From Candidatus Fusicatenibacter intestinigallinarum (GTDB lineage: Bacteria; Bacillota; Clostridia; Lachnospirales; Lachnospiraceae), in NCBI GenBank assembly GCA_019119555.1, contig DWWU01000030.1, positions 1 to 64,000 of the forward strand: a stretch of DNA of 64,000 nucleotides, written 5' to 3'. Every line of letters begins with the position of its first letter. The stretch's first letter is position 1. Positions 40,687-49,136 of the stretch are shown here, in pieces. A program made the position numbers and the translations under genes. The notes beneath the pieces are model-generated. The model was given only the letters and a program-made list of their open reading frames with translations, did no database searches and had not been told where the DNA came from.

Positions 40687-41479
40687 ACAAACTCTGACTC
40701 CCCAGGAACTGTTTCTGAGACAGCAGACGCAGAAAAAGCGCCAGATTCGCGCGGCGCGGATTCTCCTGCTCGCCGCATTTCTGATTCTGTGGGAGGCCGC
40801 CGCTGCCTTTGGCTGGATCGATTCCTTTATCTTTTCCAGCCCTTCCCGCATCACCGAAACCTTCTGGACCATGTGCCGGGAACAGGAGCTGTTCCGCCAC
40901 ATAGGAATCACTCTTGCCGAGACGCTGATCAGTTTTTTTCTGGTCATCCTTTTCGGCATCGGCATTGCCGTGCTTCTGTGGCTGTGTCCGAGATTTTCCT
41001 CTGTCATGGAGCCGTATCTGGTCGTGCTGAACAGTCTTCCGAAGTCGGCAATGGCGCCGCTTCTGATCGTCTGGCTTGGCGCCAATATGCGCACCATCGT
41101 CGTGGCGGGAATGTCTGTCGCCATCTTCGGATCCATCATCAGCCTCTACAGCGAATTCAAGGGTGTGGATCCGGACGCGGTCAAACTGATTTACACATTG
41201 GGGGGAACAAAAAGAGATACCCTGCGGAAGGTGATTCTTCCCTCCTCGGTTCCGTTTCTTCTGAGTACCTTCAAGGTCAATATCGGACTTTGTCTGGTCG
41301 GCGTTGTAATCGGAGAGTTTATCGGCGCGAGAAGCGGCCTCGGATATCTGATCATCTACGGGAGCCAGGTTTTCCAGCTGAACATGGTTATCATGTGTAT
41401 CTTTGTGCTCTGCATCATCGCAACTCTTCTGTATGCTGCCGTCAGTTTTCTAGAGAAACAGTATCTGAAAAAACATTGA
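40676..41479 (+). CDS. ABC importer permease (SsuC/TauC-like)
   Basis: Membrane component of 267 residues with six to seven hydrophobic segments and the EAA-type loop GGTKRDTLRKVILPSSVPFLL that contacts the ATPase. The N-terminal 40 residues are charged and cytoplasmic. Partner of the overlapping ATP-binding gene. No binding protein gene follows; the next gene is on the opposite strand. Confidence 0.92.
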   Translation: MKPEQTLTPQELFLRQQTQKKRQIRAARILLLAAFLILWEAAAAFGWIDSFIFSSPSRITETFWTMCREQELFRHIGITLAETLISFFLVILFGIGIAVLLWLCPRFSSVMEPYLVVLNSLPKSAMAPLLIVWLGANMRTIVVAGMSVAIFGSIISLYSEFKGVDPDAVKLIYTLGGTKRDTLRKVILPSSVPFLLSTFKVNIGLCLVGVVIGEFIGARSGLGYLIIYGSQVFQLNMVIMCIFVLCIIATLLYAAVSFLEKQYLKKH

Positions 41480-41564
41480 TCCGTCTGCCGGCGCCGGTCC
41501 GCAAAATCTTATGATTCATCTGCAACCGGCGCCGGCACACGTTTTCTGCTATGGAAAAAGTTTT

Positions 41565-42893
41565 TCAGAAATTTTCCAGCGGAATCACGTCCACCCTGTG
41601 ATCTGAGGTCTGCTGCACCGCCCAGAACGTGCCATTCAGCAGAAATCCCTCCACCGAATAGCTGCCGTCAGGCACCTGATACGCGGAATCCAGAAATCTG
41701 CCTTCCGCAATATCATACACCACAATCTGGTTTTCTCTCTCCAGATATGCTTTTCTGTCATTTTCGCACAGAAACTGTATGTAAGTGCCGCTGTCAGCGG
41801 CCTTTTTTCTCTCTCCGGTCCTGTAATTGTAAAAAATGTACCCGTCACCGGAGGAATCCGTTCCCTCGGAGGATCCGGCAAAGTAAACTGTATCCTCCCC
41901 GGCAAGACAGAAGGAAAGGGCATTGAGGTCCTCCGCGAGAACCTGAACATCTTCCCCTCCCATGCTGCAGGATTTCAGATCGGACGGAAGATATCCGTAA
42001 TCACTGCCGTAATCCAGATAGTAAATTCTGTCATTCTCCACCAGATACGAATTCACATACTCGCCGATTACCTGAGGGCTGCTGCCGTCCGGTCCGCATA
42101 CCCGCAGTTCTGTCGGCGAGACGTCAAACCGCAGTCCCATTGTGATGACATGATCCGGAAGAACTGTCACCTCGTCCACATTTTTCCCCAGTTCCAGTTC
42201 CGCGCCGTCACTGATCCGGTGCGCCTTCAACGTATTCTCCATTCCGTCTCCGCCCCAGGCTGTATAATAAAGATATTCCTGATTTGCGCCGATAAACCGG
42301 CTGCCGCTCTCCAGCGTCATCAGCTGTTCCTTCTCACTGGTTTCCAGATCCAGTCTCCAGACACTTTCCGTCCCGGATTCATCCGCCGACGCAAAGCAGG
42401 CAAACTGCCCGTTGGAGTAAACGGCGGCAGATTCCCGGCTGAGGCGCCCAAGATCTGTGTAATTCTTCACCACATTGTTGGAGGAATCCCTCACTTCGAT
42501 CGCATCCGTCTGGCAGACAAGAATCTCATCTCCCACTGCCTGCGCCCAGCTGACCGCCTGATACCGTCCGGCTGTTCTCTCTTCCAGGGCCGGTATCGGT
42601 GTGACTGTCGCTTCCTGTGGATCCGTCCTGTCCGGTGCTTCTGATTCCGCCTCCGGAACACTTTGAGCATCCGTCTCCGCGGAACTGCCATCCAGACTGT
42701 CACCGATTGTTTCTTCCGCCATCTGATCCGTAGCGCTGTTTTCCTGTACCTCATCAGATTCTGACACGGTTTTCTCCGTCCGCTGTCCATCCTGCCGGGT
42801 TTTCAGCCAGAACAAACCACCGCCCAGCACAGCCACAACGCAGACCGCACCAATCAGTTCCATGATATGCCGTTTTTTCTTATTTTCTGACAT
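41565..42893 (-). CDS. DUF5050-like membrane-anchored protein
   Basis: Protein of 442 residues with a short cytoplasmic tip, one N-terminal membrane helix (IGAVCVVAVLGGGLFWL), a Glu/Ser/Asp-rich linker (about 35-95) and an outer-face region of repeated 'IYYLDYGSD', 'LYYTAWGG', 'VYFAGSSEG' strands typical of the DUF5050 beta-propeller. Function unknown; such proteins are common on Clostridia surfaces. It lies downstream of citrate synthase on the same strand, with a short repeat between. Confidence 0.82.
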   Translation of the reverse strand: MSENKKKRHIMELIGAVCVVAVLGGGLFWLKTRQDGQRTEKTVSESDEVQENSATDQMAEETIGDSLDGSSAETDAQSVPEAESEAPDRTDPQEATVTPIPALEERTAGRYQAVSWAQAVGDEILVCQTDAIEVRDSSNNVVKNYTDLGRLSRESAAVYSNGQFACFASADESGTESVWRLDLETSEKEQLMTLESGSRFIGANQEYLYYTAWGGDGMENTLKAHRISDGAELELGKNVDEVTVLPDHVITMGLRFDVSPTELRVCGPDGSSPQVIGEYVNSYLVENDRIYYLDYGSDYGYLPSDLKSCSMGGEDVQVLAEDLNALSFCLAGEDTVYFAGSSEGTDSSGDGYIFYNYRTGERKKAADSGTYIQFLCENDRKAYLERENQIVVYDIAEGRFLDSAYQVPDGSYSVEGFLLNGTFWAVQQTSDHRVDVIPLENF

Positions 42894-42964
42894 CTCCGTC
42901 CCTTCCTCCTTTCCCAGTACAGCTGCAGATATTTTTTCAGTTATGCTCCGGTACCTGTGGGTTT

Positions 42965-42992
42965 GTTACAGTTCAGCTGGCTGAACTGTTAC
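42965..42992. repeat. Short palindromic repeat (family 1)
   Basis: Near-perfect palindrome GTTACAGTTCAGCTGGCTG and inverse, 72 nt upstream of the DUF5050 gene and just past the citrate synthase stop. Confidence 0.87.
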
Positions 42993-43006
42993 GTGGGTTT
43001 TCAGGA

Positions 43007-44374
43007 TCAGGCTTCTCTCTCTTCCACGCTTCGATACTCCTTGTGATGCCCCACGTATTTATAGGCCGGCCGGATAATCTTTCCTTCGTTCACAAGCTCC
43101 TCAATTCTGTGCGCCGACCAGCCGGCGATACGGGAAATCGCAAAAATCGGTGTGTACAGTTCCCTGGGAAGTCCAAGCATTGCATAGACAAAGCCGCTGT
43201 AAAAATCCACGTTAGCGCAGACCGGTTTCAGCAGACGGCGGCGCCTGGCGATACAGTCGCCGGCAATTCGTTCCACACGCTCATACAGTGCAAACTCCCT
43301 CTCCTCCTGTTTCTCCACAGAAAGCTTTTTCGCATACCGTTTCAGGATCACACATCTGGGATCAGACAGGGTATATACCGCATGTCCCATTCCGTAGATC
43401 AGCCCGCTGTTATCAAACGCCTTTTTGTCCAGCATTTTCATCAGATAAGACCGGAGTTCCTCCTCATCCTCCCAGTCAGACACATTCGCCTTGATGTCCT
43501 CAAACATTTCCATTACCTTAAGATTCGCCCCGCCGTGCTTCGGGCCTTTCAGGGAGCTCAGAGAAGCGGCAATCGCAGAGTACGTATCCGTGCCGGAGGA
43601 AGAGACCACATGAGTGGTAAAGGTGGAATTATTTCCACCGCCGTGGTCCGCATGCAAAATCAGAGCCACATCCAGAACCTTTGCTTCCAGCTCTGTATAT
43701 GCGCCGTCCGGATGCAGCATCTGCAGAATATTTTCCGCCATCGACAGTTCAGGCTTTGGATTCCGGATAAACAGATTCTCATTTTCATGATAATGGCGAT
43801 ATGCATGATAGCCGTACACCGCGATCAGCGGGAGCTTCGCAATCAGGCTCAGAGACTGGCGAAGCACGTTCGGAATCGATATATCATCGGGATTATCGTC
43901 ATAGGAATAAAGAGTCAGAACACATTTCTGCAGTGTGTTCATCATATTTTTACTGGTCGCCTTCATGACAACGTCCCGGACAAAAGTGTCGGGCAGTTCC
44001 CGGTAGTAGCTCAGGATTTCATTGAATTCATCCAGCTGTGTCTGAGTGGGAAGCTCTCCGAACAGAAGCAGATAAATTACCTCCTCAAATCCGAAGCGTC
44101 TGGCGTCGGTTCCATGAATCAGATCCCTGACATTATATCCCTGATAGTACAGGCTTCCGTCCACCGGATATTTCTCTCCGTTTTCATCCACATCAAACGC
44201 AAGAACGTCTGAAATCTCAGTCAGTCCCGTCAGCACACCCTGGCCGCTGGAGTCGCGAAGTCCCCGTTTCACATCATACTCAGTGTATAAAGATAAATCA
44301 ATTTTTCCGGATCTTTTGCTGAACTCCACAAGCTCATCAAACTTTTTATCCAGATTCTCACAGTTGATACTCAT
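43007..44374 (-). CDS. Citrate synthase
   Basis: Condenses oxaloacetate and acetyl-CoA; 455 residues, slightly long because of an N-terminal extension common in Clostridia. Catalytic residues: His in LILHADHGGGNNSTF, His in SGLIYGMGHAVYTLSDPR and Asp in CANVDFYSGFVYAMLG. No other TCA genes are adjacent, so it probably supplies glutamate synthesis. Its promoter is at 44696, giving an unusually long leader of about 315 nt. AAAGGGG precedes the ATG. Confidence 0.94.
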   Translation of the reverse strand: MSINCENLDKKFDELVEFSKRSGKIDLSLYTEYDVKRGLRDSSGQGVLTGLTEISDVLAFDVDENGEKYPVDGSLYYQGYNVRDLIHGTDARRFGFEEVIYLLLFGELPTQTQLDEFNEILSYYRELPDTFVRDVVMKATSKNMMNTLQKCVLTLYSYDDNPDDISIPNVLRQSLSLIAKLPLIAVYGYHAYRHYHENENLFIRNPKPELSMAENILQMLHPDGAYTELEAKVLDVALILHADHGGGNNSTFTTHVVSSSGTDTYSAIAASLSSLKGPKHGGANLKVMEMFEDIKANVSDWEDEEELRSYLMKMLDKKAFDNSGLIYGMGHAVYTLSDPRCVILKRYAKKLSVEKQEEREFALYERVERIAGDCIARRRRLLKPVCANVDFYSGFVYAMLGLPRELYTPIFAISRIAGWSAHRIEELVNEGKIIRPAYKYVGHHKEYRSVEEREA

Positions 44375-44689
44375 AGCTGTCTCTGCCCCTTTCCATCGTT
44401 ATCGTACGTCTGCAAACGGCGTTTTATCCTGCCGACCGGCAGGAATTCTTTTCCTTCCGGCCGTTCCGTTGCCGTCCCGGCTTTTCCTCTCGCCGCTTCT
44501 CCATCCCCGATTCTTTTTATGCAGGATATTTATCCGATTCCATCATTTTTAAGAAGAAAAAGCAGATTTTTTCCGTTAAGTGTTTCATCCTGCGCAGTTT
44601 TCAACTTCCACTCCTGCATTTGTCAGAACCAATAAACCGCAGCGAAGCATCCGGTTTTTCCGGAGAATTTTTCCTGACGCTGTCTTTAG
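44375..44689 (-). other. Long 5' leader of citrate synthase
   Basis: About 315 nt between a good promoter and the start codon, without an open frame that looks coding. It contains hairpin-forming GC pieces such as CCTGCCGGTCGGCAGG (rc of 44438-44453) and CCGGAAAAACCGG. I recognise no known riboswitch class. It could hold a regulatory RNA element or an attenuator. Confidence 0.5.
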
Positions 44690-44695
44690 TTCTTA

Positions 44696-44724
44696 ACTAT
44701 ACTGGCTTTTTCCCGTTCTGTCAA
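44696..44724 (-). promoter_or_regulatory. Promoter of citrate synthase
   Basis: TTGACA, exactly 17 nt, TATAGT on the minus strand; one of the best -35/-10 matches in the window. Confidence 0.85.
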
Positions 44725-44933
44725 TGCCTTTCTTTCTCCGTGCTAAAGTTTTACTGCAAAAAAGCATTCCGGACAACAGAAAATATCCGGAAATTTTCCG
44801 TTTTTCAGTTGCTTTCCAAAGCCAGATTATGCATAATACATTATTTTTTTGCATAAATATTCAAACAGTCTGCTTCAGACTGTGTTCGGAAATCATTCCT
44901 GCATATGCGGACGCGGGGATAGCGGGAAATACA

Positions 44934-45092
44934 TTAATCCTGTATGGCGGACGCCACCAGCGTCGCGACGGCCTTTTCATTCTCCACGCCCAGTTTCTGA
45001 AGACAATTCCATTTGCATCCGTCCCGGAAATACTGTTCCAGCAATTCCAGGTTCTGTTGTTCTGTTCTTTTGCTCAGAGTCTTTCCTGATCT
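44934..45092 (-). pseudogene. Remnant of glutamate-cysteine ligase-like gene
   Basis: A 52-codon open stretch bounded by stops encodes LELLEQYFRDGCKWNCLQKLGVENEK, closely matching the N terminus of bacterial glutamate-cysteine ligases (Y[F]..GCK...KLGVE.EH). The protein then loses similarity and stops after about 15 residues; a start codon is missing. Only the first 30 or so residues of a 400+ residue enzyme remain. It is 58 nt from a truncated family-2 repeat, so a deletion at that repeat may have destroyed it. A weak hairpin (44865-44883) follows. Confidence 0.5.
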
Positions 45093-45152
45093 TTATTCTT
45101 GTCTGCCTGTATATCAGTTCCGTCCACCCGTTCCTTTCCGTGAAACGCACGA

Positions 45153-45185
45153 ATAACAAAGGGTCCCCCACGGAGCGTTTTCATA
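45153..45185 (-). repeat. Internal-deletion copy of family 2 repeat
   Basis: Only the two ends of the element remain: TAACAAAG joined to CCACGGAGCGTTTTCATA, with roughly 65 bp removed. Orientation is as at 11821. Confidence 0.65.
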
Positions 45186-45334
45186 GGACAAAGAACAAAA
45201 TTTCCTGTGATACAAAAACGGAGCGTGTCTGAAGATTCCTTCCGGCAGACCGTACACCTTACAATGAGACGTACAGATCACAGAAAGTATGTTTCAAACA
45301 CACTCCAATATGACAGATTTATATTGCAATATCA

Positions 45335-46792
45335 TTAAAAGCATTTTTTGCAGGGGCCCAGTCCGAGATTCTCCGCCTCAGAGCGGGTCATCTGCCGGGC
45401 ATTGTCCGGATTCATATTGCCGCAATCCGGCTTATTATGGTATTTCTTTCCTGTTTCCGATACCCATACCTGTTCCTCGGTACCGGGCGTTGCTTCGACC
45501 GTCTGCGTTGGCGCCGGCGTTGAAATCACAGCAGGCTCCGGCGCTGCAGTTGCAGCAGGCGTGGGTTCCGGCGTCACGGCGGCAGACGGCGCAGACGGTA
45601 CCGATTCACCGGCCGGCTGCGTTCCTGCATCCTTCTCATCGCCAGGAGAATAATCGTTGCAGGGTTCCTGATCCCATGTGAGGTCTGTGCCGTCAGAAGT
45701 ACAGGTAATGGTTCCCTGTTTATCGGTCCTGTATACCTGGATATCCATATCACGAAGCTTATCCATCGTATCCTTGTCAGGATGGCCGTATGAATTATCC
45801 GCCCCACAACTTACAATTGCATATTCCGGAACTGTTGCCTGCAAGAATTCCCAGCTGGTGGCAGTTGCCGATCCATGATGTCCGAGAACCAGGACGTCGC
45901 AGTCCAGATCAATGCCAGAGGCGCACATTTCCGCTTCACTGGAACTTTCCGCATCACCTGTAAAAATAAAGCTGTCATCGCCGTTTTCCAACTTTATCGC
46001 AACAGAATTATCGTTGCTGTCATCCGGGTCGATCCCGGCAGGCGCAAGGATCGTAAAGCTTCCGGTACCGAAGTCGTACTCTGTGCCAACTGCAGGATGC
46101 TGCGCCGTCAACCCTTCCTGATTTACCGCCGCAACGAAAGATTCATACGTCTGACTGTCGTGAACGTAATCGCTGCTGATCACATTTTTTACGTCAAAAG
46201 CATTCAGACATCCGATCAGCCCCGCCGCATGATCCGAATCATAGTGACTGCTGATCAGGTAATCGATCGTCGTCACACCCTGCTCTTTCAGATATGCAAC
46301 GACAAAACTGGAAGTCTCCCTGTCGCCGCCATCGTAAATCAGATTCTGTCCATCAGACTGTACAAAAACAGACAGCCCCTGTCCGACATCCAGAAAATGG
46401 ACGGTCATATCCCTGATTTCGGGTGTTGACTCCGGTGTGGGAGTCGCAGTCGGAGTCGGCGTTTCATTTGATACAGCGATCGGAGCAGCTTTGACTTCGT
46501 CAGATATATCCGCCACAGAGTCGTCGTTTGCAGGCAATGCATCCGTTGTCTGTACCGGCGCTGCCAACGCCGCGCAGAAAAACAAAACAATGGGCACTGC
46601 TGCCGCTGCCCCTTTAGGATATCCGACCAGTCTCCTTATACCTTTACATGTAACCGGCAAGACAAATATTCCGGACATCAGAAACAGCACCGCTGCGGGG
46701 ATCGAAGCCGAAAATTCTACAAGCCCCATCAGTATGATAAAGATGCCGCCTGCCCATCTCAGTATTGAGCCACATTTTTTCAGTATTTCCAT
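45335..46792 (-). CDS. Secreted ComEC-like metallo-beta-lactamase hydrolase
   Basis: Protein of 485 residues: two or three N-terminal membrane segments, a Thr-Pro-rich linker (TPTPTATPTPESTPE), then an MBL-fold domain like the C-terminal hydrolase of ComEC (VHFLDVGQGLSVFVQSDG, SSHYDSDHAAGL, FTGDAESSSE, VLVLGHHGSATATSW). A second Pro-rich linker leads to a 45-residue C-terminal module with Cys/His (KYHNKPDCGNMN ... GLGPCKKCF), likely a zinc-binding knob. It should act outside the membrane on nucleic acid or phosphodiesters. The promoter -35 lies inside a repeat. Confidence 0.87.
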   Translation of the reverse strand: MEILKKCGSILRWAGGIFIILMGLVEFSASIPAAVLFLMSGIFVLPVTCKGIRRLVGYPKGAAAAVPIVLFFCAALAAPVQTTDALPANDDSVADISDEVKAAPIAVSNETPTPTATPTPESTPEIRDMTVHFLDVGQGLSVFVQSDGQNLIYDGGDRETSSFVVAYLKEQGVTTIDYLISSHYDSDHAAGLIGCLNAFDVKNVISSDYVHDSQTYESFVAAVNQEGLTAQHPAVGTEYDFGTGSFTILAPAGIDPDDSNDNSVAIKLENGDDSFIFTGDAESSSEAEMCASGIDLDCDVLVLGHHGSATATSWEFLQATVPEYAIVSCGADNSYGHPDKDTMDKLRDMDIQVYRTDKQGTITCTSDGTDLTWDQEPCNDYSPGDEKDAGTQPAGESVPSAPSAAVTPEPTPAATAAPEPAVISTPAPTQTVEATPGTEEQVWVSETGKKYHNKPDCGNMNPDNARQMTRSEAENLGLGPCKKCF

Positions 46793-46821
46793 AACATCCT
46801 CCCTCTGTCATCCATACACTC

Positions 46822-46850
46822 ATTATACATCAAAAAACGGGATATAGTAA
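46822..46850 (-). promoter_or_regulatory. Promoter of MBL hydrolase
   Basis: TTACTA, 17 nt, TATAAT on the minus strand; the -35 overlaps the end of the adjacent repeat. Confidence 0.65.
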
Positions 46851-46902
46851 CAATTCCGTCAGATCTGTGCATTCACTGCACAGTCCCTGACGGAGTCGTA
46901 AC
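46847..46902. repeat. Diverged family 1 repeat
   Basis: GTAACAATTCCGTCAGA, the CTGTGCATTCACTGCACAG core of the long form, and TGACGGAGTCGTAAC at the other end; outer halves have changed together so that pairing is kept. Confidence 0.65.
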
Positions 46903-46905
46903 AGC

Positions 46906-46948
46906 AAAAGACCTGATAAACACGGACAGAATGTTTACCAGGTCTTTT
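46906..46948 (-). terminator. Terminator of tRNA-Thr
   Basis: Stem AAAAGACCTG/CAGGTCTTTT with T run, immediately after the tRNA on the minus strand. Confidence 0.8.
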
Positions 46949-46952
46949 TCTA

Positions 46953-47025
46953 AGCCGAAAAAGGGACTCGAACCCTCGACCCCTTCATTACGAGTGAAGT
47001 GCTCTACCAACTGAGCTATTTCGGC
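46953..47025 (-). tRNA. tRNA-Thr (anticodon CGU)
   Basis: Complete cloverleaf: acceptor GCCGAAA/TTTCGGC, D arm GCTC/GAGC, anticodon stem CTTCA/TGAAG with loop CTCGTAA (anticodon CGT), T arm with TTCGAGT. Discriminator is T and no CCA is encoded, so it needs CCA addition. Own promoter and terminator; a single-gene unit. Confidence 0.93.
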
Positions 47026-47045
47026 TTGTGCTCAGCACAAAGACT

Positions 47046-47073
47046 ATTATACCTTATTTTTGAAAAAATGCAA
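47046..47073 (-). promoter_or_regulatory. Promoter of tRNA-Thr
   Basis: TTGCAT, 16 nt, TATAAT on the minus strand, 20 nt upstream of the tRNA. Confidence 0.7.
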
Positions 47074-47112
47074 CAACTTTTTTAATTTTTTTTATTTTTT
47101 ATCACAGGCCCG

Positions 47113-47856
47113 TCAGAAAACCCTCAGAATCTGTTCATACACAACCGTTTCCCGCGGATTTATTTCCCGATCCATATGATAATGGCCGAAAAACCACTTC
47201 CGAAATCTCAGTTTCCCACGAATGTTCTCAAAATACTCCGTCAGCTCATCCGCCTCATAAGATCCGCCCGTCAGCAGCGCCTGCGTATCCGAACTGCAGC
47301 AGTGCGTGATCACAAAATCCACCTGCCAGTCACATGCCTCCAGTTTCCGCAGCCCCATATCCCGCTCCTCCCGGGAAGGCATCTCCTGCCGCCACCAGGA
47401 CTCATGGTTCACCCGGTAAAACAGGCCGCTTTGGTCTGCCGCTCTCTTTTTTCTTCGAAATTCCGGGTCCTCCGGTTCCAGTATTCCTCCCTGAATATCG
47501 TGGGAACGCGCTCCTCCGAAGGTAAAAAACCTGTATCCTTCCATGACAAACACCTGCCCTCTCATCAGATGGATTACCGAATTTCTTATTCTGTGCACTC
47601 TTCCCTGTTTCCACGTCTCCTCCTTCAACTGACAAAGACCGTCAAAATTTTCATGATTTCCGTCCACAAAAAGCGTGGTAAAGGGCTTCTGCTCCAGCCA
47701 GTCCATCCAGTATTCCCTCTCCCTGGAAGGCGTCCAGAATCCGAAATCCCCACACACAATCACACAATCATTCTTTGTCATCCTCCTCTGCTCCGGAAAG
47801 TTTTTCATTCCCAGCCTGCCCCATTCCCCATGGCAGTCGCCTGTCACAAAAATCAT
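47113..47856 (-). CDS. Metallophosphoesterase
   Basis: Calcineurin-like phosphoesterase of 247 residues. All metal-binding motifs are visible in order: VTGDCHGEW, VCGDFGFW, VDGNHENFD, ITHCCSSDT and GHYHMD. Substrate unknown; the short, signal-free form suggests a cytoplasmic phosphatase or nucleotidase. TTGAAG-17-TATGAT at 47911-47939 on the minus strand is a good promoter 55 nt upstream. Confidence 0.9.
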   Translation of the reverse strand: MIFVTGDCHGEWGRLGMKNFPEQRRMTKNDCVIVCGDFGFWTPSREREYWMDWLEQKPFTTLFVDGNHENFDGLCQLKEETWKQGRVHRIRNSVIHLMRGQVFVMEGYRFFTFGGARSHDIQGGILEPEDPEFRRKKRAADQSGLFYRVNHESWWRQEMPSREERDMGLRKLEACDWQVDFVITHCCSSDTQALLTGGSYEADELTEYFENIRGKLRFRKWFFGHYHMDREINPRETVVYEQILRVF

Positions 47857-47910
47857 ATCGCCCCTCCTTTCTTCAGCGAATCACGCAAAACATTCATATT
47901 ATATTATCCT

Positions 47911-47939
47911 ATCATAGCCCATCTCCTGTATATCTTCAA
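47911..47939 (-). promoter_or_regulatory. Promoter of metallophosphoesterase
   Basis: TTGAAG, 17 nt, TATGAT on the minus strand. Confidence 0.7.
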
Positions 47940-48102
47940 GAAAAATCCAGGACCGGAAAACTCCGGCATCCTCCCACAGTGCCGGGGAATACACTTCTTA
48001 TAGTCATATATTAGAAAATTTTATAAATAACATATTGCTTTTTACCTGTACTTATGTGTATTCTTATATATGTAAAAAAATACAAATGACGAGGTGGAGA
48101 AA

Positions 48103-48963
48103 ATGAAACCTATCAAAGAAGGAAAAGTTCGTGAAATCTATGACAACGGAGACAGCCTGATTATGGTGGCAACCGACCGGATCAGCTGCTTTGACGTCAT
48201 TCTGAAAAACCAGGTTACAAAGAAAGGTACGGTTCTGACCCAGATGTCCAAGTTCTGGTTCGATATGACCCAGGACATCCTGCCGAACCATATGATCTCG
48301 GCAGACGTCAAAGATATGCCTGAGTTTTTCCAGCAGCCCCGGTTCGACGGAAACAGCATGATGTGCAAAAAACTGAACATGCTTCCGATCGAATGTATTG
48401 TCCGCGGCTATATCACCGGCAGCGGCTGGGCAAGCTATCAGAAAGACGGCACCGTATGCGGAATCAAACTGCCGGAAGGCCTGAGAGAATCTGACAAACT
48501 CCCGGAACCGATCTATACCCCTTCCACCAAAGCCGAGATCGGCGATCACGATGAAAATATTTCCTATGAGCAGAGCATCGCTCACCTTGAGAAATATTTC
48601 CCGGGCAAGGGGGAAGAATATGCCGCAAAACTTCGCGACTACACCATCGCTCTGTACAAGAAATGTGCCGATTACGCGCTGACCCGCGGCATCATCATCG
48701 CAGACACCAAGTTTGAGTTCGGTCTGGACGAAAACGGAAACATTGTACTCGGCGATGAGATGCTCACGCCGGACAGCTCCCGTTTCTGGCCGGCAGAAGG
48801 ATATGAACCGGGCCATGCACAGCCGTCCTTCGACAAACAGTTTGCCCGCGACTGGCTGAAAGCGAATCCAGATAACGACTGGACGCTTCCGGACGATATT
48901 GTGCAGAAGACCATCGATAAATATCTGCAGGGATATGAAATGCTGACAGGCAAAAAGCTGTAA
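48103..48963 (+). CDS. purC: SAICAR synthetase
   Basis: Phosphoribosylaminoimidazole-succinocarboxamide synthase of de novo purine synthesis, 286 residues. Clear motifs: KEGKVREIYDNGDSLIMVATDRISCFD, ECIVRGYITGSGWASYQ, and the SAICAR signature IIIADTKFEFGLDENG..VLGDEMLTPDSSRFW. The ATG at 48103 is downstream of GAGGTGGAG; a GTG 9 nt earlier is possible. It stands alone, away from other pur genes. TTTACC-17-TTATAT at 48041-48069 could be its promoter. Confidence 0.95.
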   Translation: MKPIKEGKVREIYDNGDSLIMVATDRISCFDVILKNQVTKKGTVLTQMSKFWFDMTQDILPNHMISADVKDMPEFFQQPRFDGNSMMCKKLNMLPIECIVRGYITGSGWASYQKDGTVCGIKLPEGLRESDKLPEPIYTPSTKAEIGDHDENISYEQSIAHLEKYFPGKGEEYAAKLRDYTIALYKKCADYALTRGIIIADTKFEFGLDENGNIVLGDEMLTPDSSRFWPAEGYEPGHAQPSFDKQFARDWLKANPDNDWTLPDDIVQKTIDKYLQGYEMLTGKKL

Positions 48964-48966
48964 CTG

Positions 48967-49008
48967 TTGCAACTGTCCGGACCGGTAAACCGTCACGAAC
49001 AGTTGCAA
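48967..49008. repeat. Inverted repeat after purC
   Basis: Arms TTGCAACTGT and ACAGTTGCAA with a GC-rich centre (GTCCGGACCGGT). Probably a decayed pair of family 1 palindromes. Confidence 0.5.
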
Positions 49009-49016
49009 TCTTCCAG

Positions 49017-49059
49017 AACTCCGGCATATGCGGATCAAGAATGCTTCCGCGCCGGAGTT
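49017..49059 (+). terminator. Terminator of purC
   Basis: AACTCCGGC/GCCGGAGTT plus inner GCGGA/TCCGC, followed by TTTCTGG. Confidence 0.75.
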
Positions 49060-49136
49060 TTCTGGCATTCAGGTATCCGAACCGCCGGCTTCTGTCCGGC
49101 GCGGTTTCAAAGATCCCTTGAAAAGGAGGCAATGAT

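Noticed and set aside
44977-45171. 64-codon frame starting MGDPLLFVRF
   Set aside because: Runs from the family 2 repeat remnant in another frame than the gshA-like similarity; no ribosome binding site.
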